Shown here in pieces: positions 51,260 through 59,968 of a DNA stretch of 64,000 bases (positions within the stretch are counted from its first letter, which is position 1; every line of letters starts with the position of its first letter). Made by a program: the position numbers and the translations under genes. The stretch spans positions 1,798,001 through 1,862,000 of the forward strand of contig OZ241844.1 in the NCBI GenBank assembly GCA_965202735.1. The letters run 5' to 3'. The notes beneath the pieces were generated by a model. It ran no database searches. It was not told the origin of the DNA and saw nothing but the letters and a program-made list of their open reading frames with translations. The DNA is from HK1 sp965202735. GTDB taxonomy: Bacteria > Pseudomonadota > Gammaproteobacteria > HK1.

Positions 51260-51531
51260 CAGGATCATTCAAGAGTCGCGGTCATTGGCCGCCCAACCGG
51301 AAGATCGCACAGTGACGGGCGGTCTTTCGGCATCGAGGGCCCGGACCGAGGCAGGACCATTCGAAAGTCGCAGCCCCCGGCCGCCCAACCGGGATATCCC
51401 ACGGTGGCCGACGGTCTTTCGGCATCGAAGGCCCGTTTCGAGCGTGTGATGAACCACTCGTCGCGACTTCCGGAGAGCCCTGCGGACCGAGGGCCTGATG
51501 AGCCGTTCGTCACGACTTCCGGAGAGCCCTG
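51260..51531 (+). mobile_element. MITE-B copy 6, middle element of the nest
   Basis: Inserted into copy 5. The parts 51260-51351 and 51493-51531 add to 131 bp. The 9-bp duplication CCGGCCGCA (51251-51259 and 51532-51540) comes from copy 5 itself. Confidence 0.93.
51352..51482 (+). mobile_element. MITE-B copy 7, innermost element
   Basis: A complete 131-bp copy (CAGGACCATTCGAAAGTCG to CGACTTCCGGAGAGCCCTG) inserted into copy 6. The 10-bp duplication CGGACCGAGG (51342-51351 and 51483-51492) is copy 6 sequence. It must be the youngest of the three. Confidence 0.93.
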
Positions 51532-51729
51532 CCGGCCGCACAACCGTGAAGATCGCACAGTGATCGGTGGCCTTTCGGCATCGAAGGCCCGATGCGAGCG
51601 TCCGATGAACCGCTCGTCACGACTTCCGGAGCCCTGATATTCCGCCCGCGGCGCTTGGATCGGTGCGCCGCTTTCGTGACAATCGCCCGCCGTCCGCCCC
51701 GAACACCGAGGTCGGCCGATGAGCCCGCC

Positions 51730-52890
51730 GTGACCCGGACCCTCCGCTTCGAGTACTCGCCGCTGCCCGCATCGACCGGGCCGTTGCGGGCGCGCGTGCG
51801 CGAGCTCCTCGCGCGCGAGATCGACGCCGGCACCTTCGTGGCGGGCCTCGGCCCCGGACTCAACCGCCACTCGCCGGAGTTCAGCCGGCGCTGCGGCGAG
51901 GAGGGGTTCATCGGCATGACCTGGCCCCGGCGCTACGGCGGGGGCGAGCGGAGCTTCCTCGAACGCTACGTGGTCACCGAGGAGCTGCTCGCGGCGGGGG
52001 CGCCGGTGTGGGCGCACTGGGTCGCCGACCGGCAGAGCGGCCCCATGCTGATGCGCTACGCCCGCGAGGAGGTGCGGGACGCGATCCTGCCGCGCATCGT
52101 CGCGGGCGAGTGCTACTTCTGCATCGGCATGAGCGAGCCGGACTCGGGCTCGGACCTCTACTCCGCGAAGTGCCGGGCAAGGCCGGTGGCCGGCGGATGG
52201 AAGGTCGACGGACGCAAGATCTGGACGAGCAACGCGCACCGGTCGCACTACATGATCGCGCTTCTGCGCACCTCGCCCCCCACCGCCGACAACCGCCGCC
52301 ACGGCCTCACCCAGTTCCTCGTCGCGATGGACTCGCCGGGCATCGAGGTCCGCCCCATCCGCAACCTCGCCGGCGACTCCGACTTCAACGAGGTGGTGTT
52401 CGATGACGTCTTCGTGCCCGAGGCGCACCTGATCGGAGAGGTGGACGGCGCGTGGAAGCAGGCCGCGAGCGAGCTCGCGTACGAACGCAGCGGCCCCGAG
52501 CGGTTCCTGGAAACCGTCTTCGTGCTCTACGAGCTCGCGCGCCTCGCCGGCGAATCCCCGGACGACCGGATGGCGGAGGGGCTCGGACGCCTCGTGGCCG
52601 AGCTGTCGACGCTGCGCAGCATGTCGGTCTCGGTGGCCGGGATGCTCGAAGCGGGCAGGCTCCCCGACGTGGAGGCGGCGGTGGTGAAGGAGCAGGGCAC
52701 CAACTGGGAGCAGGCGCTCCCGGCCCGCGCCCGCGATCTCGCCCCGGACCCGTACGCCGGTCCGGGCAACCGGCTGGACTTCGAGGAGGCGCTGCGCCAC
52801 GCGACCCTCATCGCGCCGAAGCTCACCATCCAGGGAGGGACGCGCGAGATCCTGCGCGGCATCGTCGCCCGGGGGCTCGGGCTGCGGTGA
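51730..52890 (+). CDS. Acyl-CoA dehydrogenase
   Basis: 386 residues, GTG start at 51730 (an ATG at 51719 is out of frame). FIGMTWPRRYGGGERSFLERYVVTEELL, YFCIGMSEPDSGSDLYSAKCRA, WKVDGRKIWTSNAHRSHYMI and IQGGTREILRGIVARGLGLR are the standard acyl-CoA dehydrogenase blocks in order, the last contacting FAD. It oxidises the alpha-beta bond of an acyl-CoA. It leads a plus-strand operon with the acyl-CoA synthetase (26-bp gap) and enoyl-CoA hydratase. The nest of MITE-B elements ends 93 bp upstream. Confidence 0.92.
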   Translation: MTRTLRFEYSPLPASTGPLRARVRELLAREIDAGTFVAGLGPGLNRHSPEFSRRCGEEGFIGMTWPRRYGGGERSFLERYVVTEELLAAGAPVWAHWVADRQSGPMLMRYAREEVRDAILPRIVAGECYFCIGMSEPDSGSDLYSAKCRARPVAGGWKVDGRKIWTSNAHRSHYMIALLRTSPPTADNRRHGLTQFLVAMDSPGIEVRPIRNLAGDSDFNEVVFDDVFVPEAHLIGEVDGAWKQAASELAYERSGPERFLETVFVLYELARLAGESPDDRMAEGLGRLVAELSTLRSMSVSVAGMLEAGRLPDVEAAVVKEQGTNWEQALPARARDLAPDPYAGPGNRLDFEEALRHATLIAPKLTIQGGTREILRGIVARGLGLR

Positions 52891-52915
52891 GGACCGGCGC
52901 CGGCACCGCCTGACC

Positions 52916-55363
52916 ATGCCCGACCTGAACGCCCTGTTCCGGCCGCGCTCGATCGCGCTGGTCGGCGTGTCTCCCGACCGGACCATCATCCGCGGCCGCC
53001 TCGTGGAGGCGGTGACCCTGCACGGGTTCGACGGGCCGCTCCACGCGGTGAGCCGAAGCCACCGGGAGGTCGCCGGCATCCCCTGCCATCCCTCGGTGGA
53101 GGCGCTGCCGGAGCCGGTGGACCTCGCCATCGTCGCCATTCCGGCCGAGCACGTCGCCGCCACCCTGCGCGCGTGCGGGAAGAAGGGGGTGAAGGCGGCG
53201 GTCGTCATCAGCTCCGGGTTCGGCGAGGAGCGGGGCGAGGCCGGGGCGGCACGCCAGCGCACGATCGCCGCCCTCGCCCGGGAGCTCGGCATGGCGGTCC
53301 TCGGCCCCAACTCCGAGGGCTTCCTGAACAGCCGGATGCCGCTCGCGGCGACGTTCAGCCCGGCCGTGGTGCACGTGGAGAACGGGCTCCGGCCGGAGGG
53401 GAGCCGGGGGCGCGGGGTCGCGGTGGTCTCGCAGAGCGGCGGCGTCGGCTTCTCCTTCTTCCACCGCGGCCGGCCCAAGGCGCTCGACTTCAGCTACGTG
53501 GTGAGCACCGGGAACGAAGCGGGGCTCAACGCGATGGACGTCGCCGAGCACCTGGTGGAGGACGACGACACCGCGGTGGTGCTCGCGTTCCTGGAAGGGG
53601 TCCGCGCGCCGGAGAAGCTCGTCCGGGTCGCGGTGCGGGCCGCGGAGCTCGCCAAGCCGCTGGTCTTCGCCAAGATCGGACGCTCGGAGGCGGCCGCCGC
53701 CGCCGCGGCCTCGCATACCGCATCGCTCGCCGGAACCGCGCGCTCCTACGATGCGGTGTTTCGCCGCTACGGCATCCTGGCCGGCGAGGACCAGGAGCAC
53801 ATGGTCGACATCGCCGCCGCCTTCGCCTGCTTCGCCGACCGGCTGCCGAAGGGAACGCGGGTGGGCATCCTCACCCCGTCCGGGGGCGCCGGCGCATGGC
53901 TGGCCGATGTCTGCGAGCAGCATGGGCTCACCGTGCCGGCGCTCGACGCCGGGACGCGCGCCGCCATCGACCGGATGCTTCCGGCCTACGGGGCGTCGCG
54001 CAATCCGGTGGACGTCACCGCGCAGGTCATCTTCACCGTCGGCTACGCGCCCCCGCTCGAGCTGCTGGCGAGCGCGCCCGGCATCGACGCGGTGCTGGTG
54101 GCGGGGTCGCTCTCGCACGCCCGCCACATCGAGCGCGACTTCGAGAACCTGGTGCGGATCGGCAACAGCGTGGACCGGCCGGTGCTCTTCTGCGGCTACA
54201 CGCGCGCCGACCCGCAGGCGGTCGAGCTGCTCGCCCGGGCCGGGTTCCCGTGCACGACGAGCATGGCGAACGCGGCGAAGGCGTTGCGGGCGATGCACGA
54301 GTACCGCGAGTTCCTCGAGCGGCGCGGCGGCGTGGCGCCGCGCCCGGTGGAGCCCGACGAGTCGCTGGCGCGGGCGCTGTCCGGCGCGGCCGGCGCCGGG
54401 TCCGGTCCCGGTACCGACATGGCGAACGGCTCCGGCGCCGATGCCCGGCTCGGCACGATGGGTGGCTCCGGCTCCGAAGCTGGCATGGCGGGCGTTTCCG
54501 GTGCCGGGCTCGGCACGGCGGGCGGCTCCGGCTCCGAAGCTGGCACGGCGGGCGGCTCCGGCGCCGGGCTCGGCGCTCGCCACGGGGCCGGGCCGGCTGG
54601 CGGGATCGAGCGTGGGCCGGCGCGGCAGGCCGGGACAGGCGCGGTGATGTGCGAGCACGACGCGAAGGAGCTGCTCGCGGCGCACGGCATCGGCGGAATA
54701 CCGCCCGGGGGCCTTGCGCTCGATGCCGCCGGAGCGGCCCGCATCGCGTGCGACGTCGGCGGGCCGGTGGCGATGAAGGTCCAATCGAGCGACCTTCCGC
54801 ACAAGAGCGATGCGAACGCCGTCGCGCTCGGGGTCGAAGGGGAGGCCGCGGTGCGCGAGGCGTTCGGGTGCCTCGTGGAGAGTGCGCGCGCGCACGCGCC
54901 GGCGGCGGCGGTGCGGGGCGTGCGGGTGGAGCGCATGGCCGGCCCGGGCGTCGAGATGATCATCGGCGTGAGCCGCGACCCCGACTTCGGCCCGATGATC
55001 GGAGTCGGACTCGGCGGAGTGCTGGTCGAGCTGCTGGACGACTTCGCGCTCTCGCCGGCCCCGGTGGACGCGGCCGAGGCCGGCCGGATGCTGCGCGAGC
55101 TGCGCGGCCGGCGGGTCCTCGACGGCGTGCGCGGCGCGCCACCGGCCGACGTCGATGCGCTGGTCGGGCTGCTCGTCGCGGTGTCGGAGCTCGCGGCGGC
55201 GGCCGGCGACGCGCTGGAGACGCTCGATCTGAACCCCGTGATCGTGCATCCGCGCGGCGAAGGGGTGAGCGTGGTCGACGCGGGCATCGTCACCCGGCCG
55301 GTGCGCACGGGCGCACGCATCCCGCGCTCATCCCGCGCTTCACGCACCGGAGACAGCCCATGA
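52916..55363 (+). CDS. NDP-forming acyl-CoA synthetase (acetate-CoA ligase family)
   Basis: 815 residues with CoA-binding (SIALVGVSPDRTIIRG), succinyl-CoA-ligase-like (VVSQSGGVGFSFF; phospho-His region SHTASLAG) and ATP-grasp domains (AKELLAAHGIGG, VAMKVQSSDLPHKSDANAV, VERMAGPGVEMIIGVSRDPDFGP in part). It joins or releases CoA with NDP/NTP exchange. Between the ligase and ATP-grasp domains (residues about 490-575) sits a Gly/Ser/Ala-rich linker made of repeats (GSGSEAGTAGG type) that the family lacks. The stop overlaps the hydratase ATG as ATGA. Substrate acid unknown. Confidence 0.88.
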   Translation: MPDLNALFRPRSIALVGVSPDRTIIRGRLVEAVTLHGFDGPLHAVSRSHREVAGIPCHPSVEALPEPVDLAIVAIPAEHVAATLRACGKKGVKAAVVISSGFGEERGEAGAARQRTIAALARELGMAVLGPNSEGFLNSRMPLAATFSPAVVHVENGLRPEGSRGRGVAVVSQSGGVGFSFFHRGRPKALDFSYVVSTGNEAGLNAMDVAEHLVEDDDTAVVLAFLEGVRAPEKLVRVAVRAAELAKPLVFAKIGRSEAAAAAAASHTASLAGTARSYDAVFRRYGILAGEDQEHMVDIAAAFACFADRLPKGTRVGILTPSGGAGAWLADVCEQHGLTVPALDAGTRAAIDRMLPAYGASRNPVDVTAQVIFTVGYAPPLELLASAPGIDAVLVAGSLSHARHIERDFENLVRIGNSVDRPVLFCGYTRADPQAVELLARAGFPCTTSMANAAKALRAMHEYREFLERRGGVAPRPVEPDESLARALSGAAGAGSGPGTDMANGSGADARLGTMGGSGSEAGMAGVSGAGLGTAGGSGSEAGTAGGSGAGLGARHGAGPAGGIERGPARQAGTGAVMCEHDAKELLAAHGIGGIPPGGLALDAAGAARIACDVGGPVAMKVQSSDLPHKSDANAVALGVEGEAAVREAFGCLVESARAHAPAAAVRGVRVERMAGPGVEMIIGVSRDPDFGPMIGVGLGGVLVELLDDFALSPAPVDAAEAGRMLRELRGRRVLDGVRGAPPADVDALVGLLVAVSELAAAAGDALETLDLNPVIVHPRGEGVSVVDAGIVTRPVRTGARIPRSSRASRTGDSP

Positions 55364-56154
55364 TCGACAGCCCCGCCGGGTCCGACCTCACGGTCGAGCT
55401 CGACCCCGATCGCCACGTCGCGACCGTCGAGATCCATCGCCCACCGAACAACTTCTTCGACTACGACCTGATCCACGAGATCGCGGACGCCTACGGGCGG
55501 CTCGACGCCGACCCGCGGTGCCGCGCCATCGTGCTGTGCTCGCAGGGCCGCCACTTCTGCGCCGGCGCCGACTTCAGCGCCCGCGAGAAGTGGAGCCGGG
55601 AGCGCCTGGACCGCCAGGCGGGCCGGCTCTACGTCGAGGCGGTGCGGGTGTTCTCGTGCACGAAGCCGGTGGTCGCGGCGGTGCAGGGAGCGGCGGTCGG
55701 CGGCGGGCTCGGACTCGCGCTCTCGGCCGACTTCCGCATCGCCTGCGAGGAATCGCGGTTCGTCGCGAACTTCGCGCGGCTCGGCATCCACCAGGGGTTC
55801 GGCCTGAGCGTGACCCTCCCCCGTCTCGTCGGGCACGGCCGCGCGGCCCTCATGCTCTATACCGGAAGGCGCCTGAAGGGCGCGGAGGCGGTGGACATCG
55901 GGCTGGCCGACGAGTTGGTGGCGCCGGCGGACGTGCGGAGCCGCGCTCTCGAGCTCGCGGCCGAGATCGCCGGGGCCGCGCCGCTCGCGGTGCAGTCCAT
56001 CCGCGCCACCCTGCGCCGGGGACTGGCCGAGGCGGTGCGCGAGGCCACCGCCCACGAGCTGGCCGAGCAGAGCCGGCTTCGTCGGACCGACGACCACCGC
56101 GAAGGGGTGGCGGCGACCGCGGAGCGGCGCCTGGCGCATTTCAGCGGGCGGTGA
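55360..56154 (+). CDS. Enoyl-CoA hydratase/isomerase
   Basis: 264-residue crotonase. Oxyanion-hole segments HFCAGADFS and GAAVGGGLGLALSADFRIA are present; RFVANFARLGIHQGFGLSVTLPRLVG covers the catalytic Glu region, which here has His/Gln (GIHQGF) in the usual Glu positions, so isomerase or thioesterase-like activity is possible. It is coupled to the acyl-CoA synthetase by a four-base overlap and completes a short beta-oxidation operon. Confidence 0.9.
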   Translation: MIDSPAGSDLTVELDPDRHVATVEIHRPPNNFFDYDLIHEIADAYGRLDADPRCRAIVLCSQGRHFCAGADFSAREKWSRERLDRQAGRLYVEAVRVFSCTKPVVAAVQGAAVGGGLGLALSADFRIACEESRFVANFARLGIHQGFGLSVTLPRLVGHGRAALMLYTGRRLKGAEAVDIGLADELVAPADVRSRALELAAEIAGAAPLAVQSIRATLRRGLAEAVREATAHELAEQSRLRRTDDHREGVAATAERRLAHFSGR

Positions 56155-56205
56155 ACGGGAACGGGGCTGCCGGGGCCGCGCGGCTGGAACGAGACGCTTC
56201 TCATC

Positions 56206-57465
56206 ATGGCAAGCCCTGCCGCCCATCCGCCTGCGACCCCCCCGGCCGGGGCCGGGCGTATCGACGCGATCGACATCCTGCGCGGCGTCGCGGTGCTCGG
56301 CATCCTGGTGATGAACATCCAGTCCTTCGCGATGCCCGGGGCGGCCTACTTCAACCCCACCGCCTACGGGGACCTCGGAGGCGTGAATCTCTGCGTCTGG
56401 GTGGCGGGCCGGATGCTCGCCGACCAGAAGTTCATGACCATCTTCTCGATGCTGTTCGGCGCCAGCATCGTTCTGATGGCGGAACGGGCCGAGGCGCGCG
56501 GCGACGCCCACCGGGTGCACTACCGCCGGATGGGGTGGCTCCTCGTCATCGGCCTCCTCCATGCCCACCTGCTCTGGTCCGGTGACATCCTGTTCCTCTA
56601 CGCCGTGTGCGGGATGCTGGTGTATCCACTCCGCCGGCAGCCGCCCGGTCGGCTGCTCGCGCTCGGAGTGGCGATGCTCGCGACCGCGTCCGCCTGGTCC
56701 GTCTGGACGGGGTTGACGCTTCCGTACTGGCCGGAGGAGGCGAGATCCAGCCTCATCCGGGAGGTCTGGCAGCCGGCGCCGGAGGTGATCGCGGGCGAGC
56801 TCGTCGCCTACCGCGGCCCCTGGCTCGACCAGCAGCCCTTCCGGTCGGCGAGCGCGCTGGAGTTCGAGACCCATTTCCTGATGACCTGGGGCCTGTGGCG
56901 CGCGGGCGGGCTGATGCTGATCGGGATGGCGCTCTTCCGGAGCGGGGTCTTCAGCGCGGAGCGCTCGACACGCTTTTATGCGGTCCTGATCGGGATGGCG
57001 CTCGCGCTCGGACTGCCGCTCGTGGCCTGGGGCATCGCTGCCGACTTTGCGCGCGGGTGGCCGCTGTGGTCGTTCTTCTTGGGGGCACAGCTCAACTACT
57101 GGCCGAGCATTGCGGTCGGTCTGGGCTACACAGGCGTGGTCATGCTCGCGTGCCGGACGGCCGCGCTGCGCTCCCTGACCCGTCCGTTCGCGGCCGTCGG
57201 ACGGACCGCCCTCACCAACTACCTGCTGCAGACGATCCTCTGCACGACCCTCTTCTACGGGCACGGCCTCGGCTGGTTCGGATTCGTGGACCGCGCGGGG
57301 CAGCTCGGTGTGGTGGCCGCGGTGTGGACGATACAGCTCGTCGCCTCGCCGCTCTGGCTGCGGCGGTTCCGCCTCGGGCCGGCCGAATGGGCGTGGCGCT
57401 CGCTCACCCGCGGTACGTGGATGCCGCTGCGCCGAACCCCGTCGAGGAGGCCCCGGGAAGCATGA
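56206..57465 (+). CDS. DUF418-family membrane protein
   Basis: 419 residues with about nine to ten transmembrane helices. The N-terminal RIDAIDILRGVAVLGILVMNIQSFAMPGAAYFNP and the C-terminal FAAVGRTALTNYLLQTILCTTLFYGHGLGWFG blocks (in part) are the two signatures of DUF418 proteins, thought to be acyltransferase-like membrane proteins. It follows the hydratase by 51 bp on the same strand but is probably independent. Confidence 0.88.
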   Translation: MASPAAHPPATPPAGAGRIDAIDILRGVAVLGILVMNIQSFAMPGAAYFNPTAYGDLGGVNLCVWVAGRMLADQKFMTIFSMLFGASIVLMAERAEARGDAHRVHYRRMGWLLVIGLLHAHLLWSGDILFLYAVCGMLVYPLRRQPPGRLLALGVAMLATASAWSVWTGLTLPYWPEEARSSLIREVWQPAPEVIAGELVAYRGPWLDQQPFRSASALEFETHFLMTWGLWRAGGLMLIGMALFRSGVFSAERSTRFYAVLIGMALALGLPLVAWGIAADFARGWPLWSFFLGAQLNYWPSIAVGLGYTGVVMLACRTAALRSLTRPFAAVGRTALTNYLLQTILCTTLFYGHGLGWFGFVDRAGQLGVVAAVWTIQLVASPLWLRRFRLGPAEWAWRSLTRGTWMPLRRTPSRRPREA

Positions 57466-57672
57466 CGGCCGGAACTGCCCGATTCGGTGATACAGCGAAT
57501 GGGAAGAGTCCGTGGATGACGGGTATGTCGTATTGCGGGTCCACTGCCGCGAGCAGGCCGGGGACTTGATTCGGTTCGCCGAGGCAGGATGAGCAGAGCC
57601 ACGGGACGTGCGGGTTCGGCCGTGTATCGACTCCTGGACAGGCGTTGGGTGTGCCCCCGGAACTGATCAGTA
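57466..57672. other. Short gap before the insertion sequence
   Basis: About 200 bp without a gene. The left end of the insertion sequence should lie here, but I could not find a convincing terminal inverted repeat matching 59050-59200. Confidence 0.4.
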
Positions 57673-59049
57673 TCAATGAAGGTATGTCCGTCGAAGGGGT
57701 ACGACATTGTCAGGACAAGCCACGTCGGCTCGATACGTTTCCGCGAGCACAGGCCATGCATGGTCGAATCGTTGGCTCTGCACGAGCGAGCGCAGGGTGA
57801 GAATGGCTTGCCCGCCGGGCAGGCCCCAGCGCATCCCGGAGCGCTTGAGCCGTTCGGTGACCAAGGTCTTGCAGGCCGCCTCGACGACCCCGGAGCCGAT
57901 GGGCAGGCCCCGCGCTTTGGCCTCGGCGTAGCCCATGCGGTGGCGATTGCCGCGGAAGTAGCCGAGCACCTGTGCGATGCGCTCCTCGTCGGGATATCTC
58001 GTGCGCAGATGCACCAGCGCGCGGATGACCCGCTCGACCCCGGCGGGCTCATGACGCAGCCGGTGGCGATAGGTGTTGAGCTGCGTCGCCGCCTTGGGCG
58101 AGGCGGTGCCGTAGGCGGCGTCGAAGGCGTCGCTGAGCTGCTCGACGGCGTGGTAGAAGTCGATGAGTTCGACGCCCTCGGGCAGCGCACCGGAGAGGAA
58201 CGTCCAGTTGTCCTTCGCCCCGTCGGCGAGCTTGACCACGGTGAGGTCCGGGCGCGGGGCGCGCACCGCCGCGACCTCGGCGGCAACCATCGCCTTGAGG
58301 CTCGCCTTGCGCGGCTGCGGCATCCGGCCCATGCGCACGCTGTACAGCCGCTCGCCCTGGGCATCGACCAGCGAGACCGTGGCACAGCCCGCCTCGCGGT
58401 ATCCGCCGCGCATCGGCGCCATCACCCCGTCGAGCGAGACCACCACCGCACGGGCCGCCTCCGGCACCGCGACGCTGGCCTCGCGCACCGTGGTCTCGAA
58501 CGTCTCGCGCTGCGCCTCCCAGCGCGCCGACAGCGCCTTGGGCAGCCGGTCGAGGCTGCTCTTCGACGGCTGCATCGGCCCGAGGGTGGCCAGCACCTGC
58601 TCGGCGTCTCGCGGGGTCAGATGCGAGACCAGCAGCGCACCGTGGCGCGCCGCGAGCGGCGTCCAGTACCCCTCGACGATGCCCACCCGGCGCTCCAGCG
58701 CCGCCACTGCCCGCGCCCCGCGCCGCGCCCGGTACAGCGTGCGGGTCACCGACACCGGGCCGGCGGTGGTGAGGTAGGTCTGGGCACTGCGACACGCCCG
58801 GCGATGGACCTCGCCGTCGATGAGCACGAACGGCAGGTCCACGTCGTGTCGGGCGAGCGCCTGTTCGGTGACCGCGCACTCGGTGCGGGCGAACAGGGCG
58901 TGGAGCTCGCGCTCGAAGTTCTCGAACGAATGCGTGTCGGACGATTCGTACTTCTTCAGCAGCGCACTCACGCGCCGGGGGAGTGCTTCGAGCACGCTCC
59001 AGACATCTTGGGGAGTGGGTTTGTCGGTCGGCGTATGGGATACTTCCAT
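57673..59049 (-). CDS. ISKra4-family transposase
   Basis: 458 residues, ATG at 59049 and unbroken. The C-terminal signature IGSGVVEAACKTLVTERLKRSGMRWG, in part, followed by GGQAILTLRSL is characteristic of ISKra4 transposases, and VVSLDGVMAP and KLADGAKDNW supply Asp residues of the DDE site, with Glu in the helical C-terminal part. A second copy is not seen. It marks the boundary between the GC-rich chromosome and the lower-GC helicase island on its right, so it may have arrived with or beside that island. It has no visible link to the MITE families, whose ends differ from anything near this gene. Confidence 0.82.
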   Translation of the reverse strand: MEVSHTPTDKPTPQDVWSVLEALPRRVSALLKKYESSDTHSFENFERELHALFARTECAVTEQALARHDVDLPFVLIDGEVHRRACRSAQTYLTTAGPVSVTRTLYRARRGARAVAALERRVGIVEGYWTPLAARHGALLVSHLTPRDAEQVLATLGPMQPSKSSLDRLPKALSARWEAQRETFETTVREASVAVPEAARAVVVSLDGVMAPMRGGYREAGCATVSLVDAQGERLYSVRMGRMPQPRKASLKAMVAAEVAAVRAPRPDLTVVKLADGAKDNWTFLSGALPEGVELIDFYHAVEQLSDAFDAAYGTASPKAATQLNTYRHRLRHEPAGVERVIRALVHLRTRYPDEERIAQVLGYFRGNRHRMGYAEAKARGLPIGSGVVEAACKTLVTERLKRSGMRWGLPGGQAILTLRSLVQSQRFDHAWPVLAETYRADVACPDNVVPLRRTYLH

Positions 59050-59326
59050 TGGGGCAGCCCTCCACAGTGTTGGGATTTCGCGCACAGCATTGTTGCAGAG
59101 GATCACTGCCCCGTCTTCCCCTCTGAGCTTGCCTGCGGTGACAAAGTGTCACCGGAGACGGGTTCTTCTTCGTCTGGCGTTTTCCACAAATCTTTAGAAT
59201 TCGATCATTTAGGAGTATTAGCTCGTGTCAGTTCTAGATCTACACCCCAGGCGTTCCTGGACGGCAGGGCAGCGGGAGGTCTGCGCTATCTGGGCTCTTC
59301 AGATGCCTCAAGTGCCTTGATGCGAC

Positions 59327-59968
59327 TCACCCATCCAGTAGGGTGGGAAAGTGGCGCAGAATCTCGAACCCCAAAAGCACGAGTACAAGAAAAAATGTTA
59401 TGTAAACAATTGTAGTTGGAATAGATTTCCGAATTGATAGTCCATCTGCCCGAAGTTGCTTCGCGATCCTTTCTTGTGCACTCGAAATCTCACCAGCAGC
59501 TTCACCGATGGTCTCTCTGATTTCTTTCTCTGTATTTTTGAGCTGCTCTTCAACTCTCGCTACGGCTTCCGTCGTGTGTGCGTGCGTGCTCCAAAGCTGT
59601 TGCGCAACTTTTTCCTGTCCAAGTGAAATTTTACCAGAAGCTTTACCGATACTCTCTCTGATTCCTTGTTCCGCACTCTTGATCCGTTCCTCAACTTCGG
59701 CTACAGCCTCCGCTGTGCGCGTGGGGTCCGAGCGCCGCAGGATCTCGACCGCCTCCCGAAATACAGCCAGGACATCAGCCAGAGATTGCGTTGCGGCCCT
59801 TGCGGATTCCGCCAATTGCCGTACCTCATCGTTGGCTTGGCTGAGACCGCTTCCGGCGTTGCGTAGGGACTCCTCCAGTTCGACATGCACCTCCAGATGC
59901 TGAAGCAAGGCGCCAATCCTTTTTTCATTCTCAGTCAGTCGCTTTTCCAACTCCGACATCACGCTCAT
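59327..59968 (-). CDS. Coiled-coil protein with C-terminal membrane anchor
   Basis: 213 residues. Residues 1-180 are almost entirely charged helix with heptad character and internal repeats (AVAEVEERIKSAEQGIRESIG resembles AVARVEEQLKNTEKEIRETIG, in part). A hydrophobic segment (TIVYITFFLVLVLLGFEIL) near the C-terminus anchors it, with a short tail. Its ATG overlaps the helicase stop by four bases, so the two are co-translated. It may tether or sense at the inner membrane for the helicase. Lower GC than the chromosome. No family recognised. Confidence 0.7.
   Translation of the reverse strand: MSVMSELEKRLTENEKRIGALLQHLEVHVELEESLRNAGSGLSQANDEVRQLAESARAATQSLADVLAVFREAVEILRRSDPTRTAEAVAEVEERIKSAEQGIRESIGKASGKISLGQEKVAQQLWSTHAHTTEAVARVEEQLKNTEKEIRETIGEAAGEISSAQERIAKQLRADGLSIRKSIPTTIVYITFFLVLVLLGFEILRHFPTLLDG

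Larger units (their letters stand above)
51226..51636 (+). mobile_element. MITE-B copy 5, outer element of a three-level nest
   Basis: The element starts CAGGACCATTCAAGAGCCG at 51226, is interrupted at 51259, resumes at 51541 and ends CCGGAGCCCTG at 51636. Its two parts add to 130 bp. It is flanked by ATATTCCGC (51216-51224 and 51637-51645), a 9-bp target duplication. Confidence 0.92.
50882..51729. other. Divergent gap filled with four MITE-B copies
   Basis: About 850 bp between divergent dehydrogenase genes. More than half is MITE-B: one simple copy and a nest of three. The rest (51037-51225) shows no gene; both promoters must lie in the short unique parts. Confidence 0.7.

Noticed and set aside
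57673..59200. The ISKra4-type transposase as the source of MITE-A or MITE-B movement
   Set aside because: No MITE-like end is found at either side of this gene and no 9-10 bp duplication could be placed around it.
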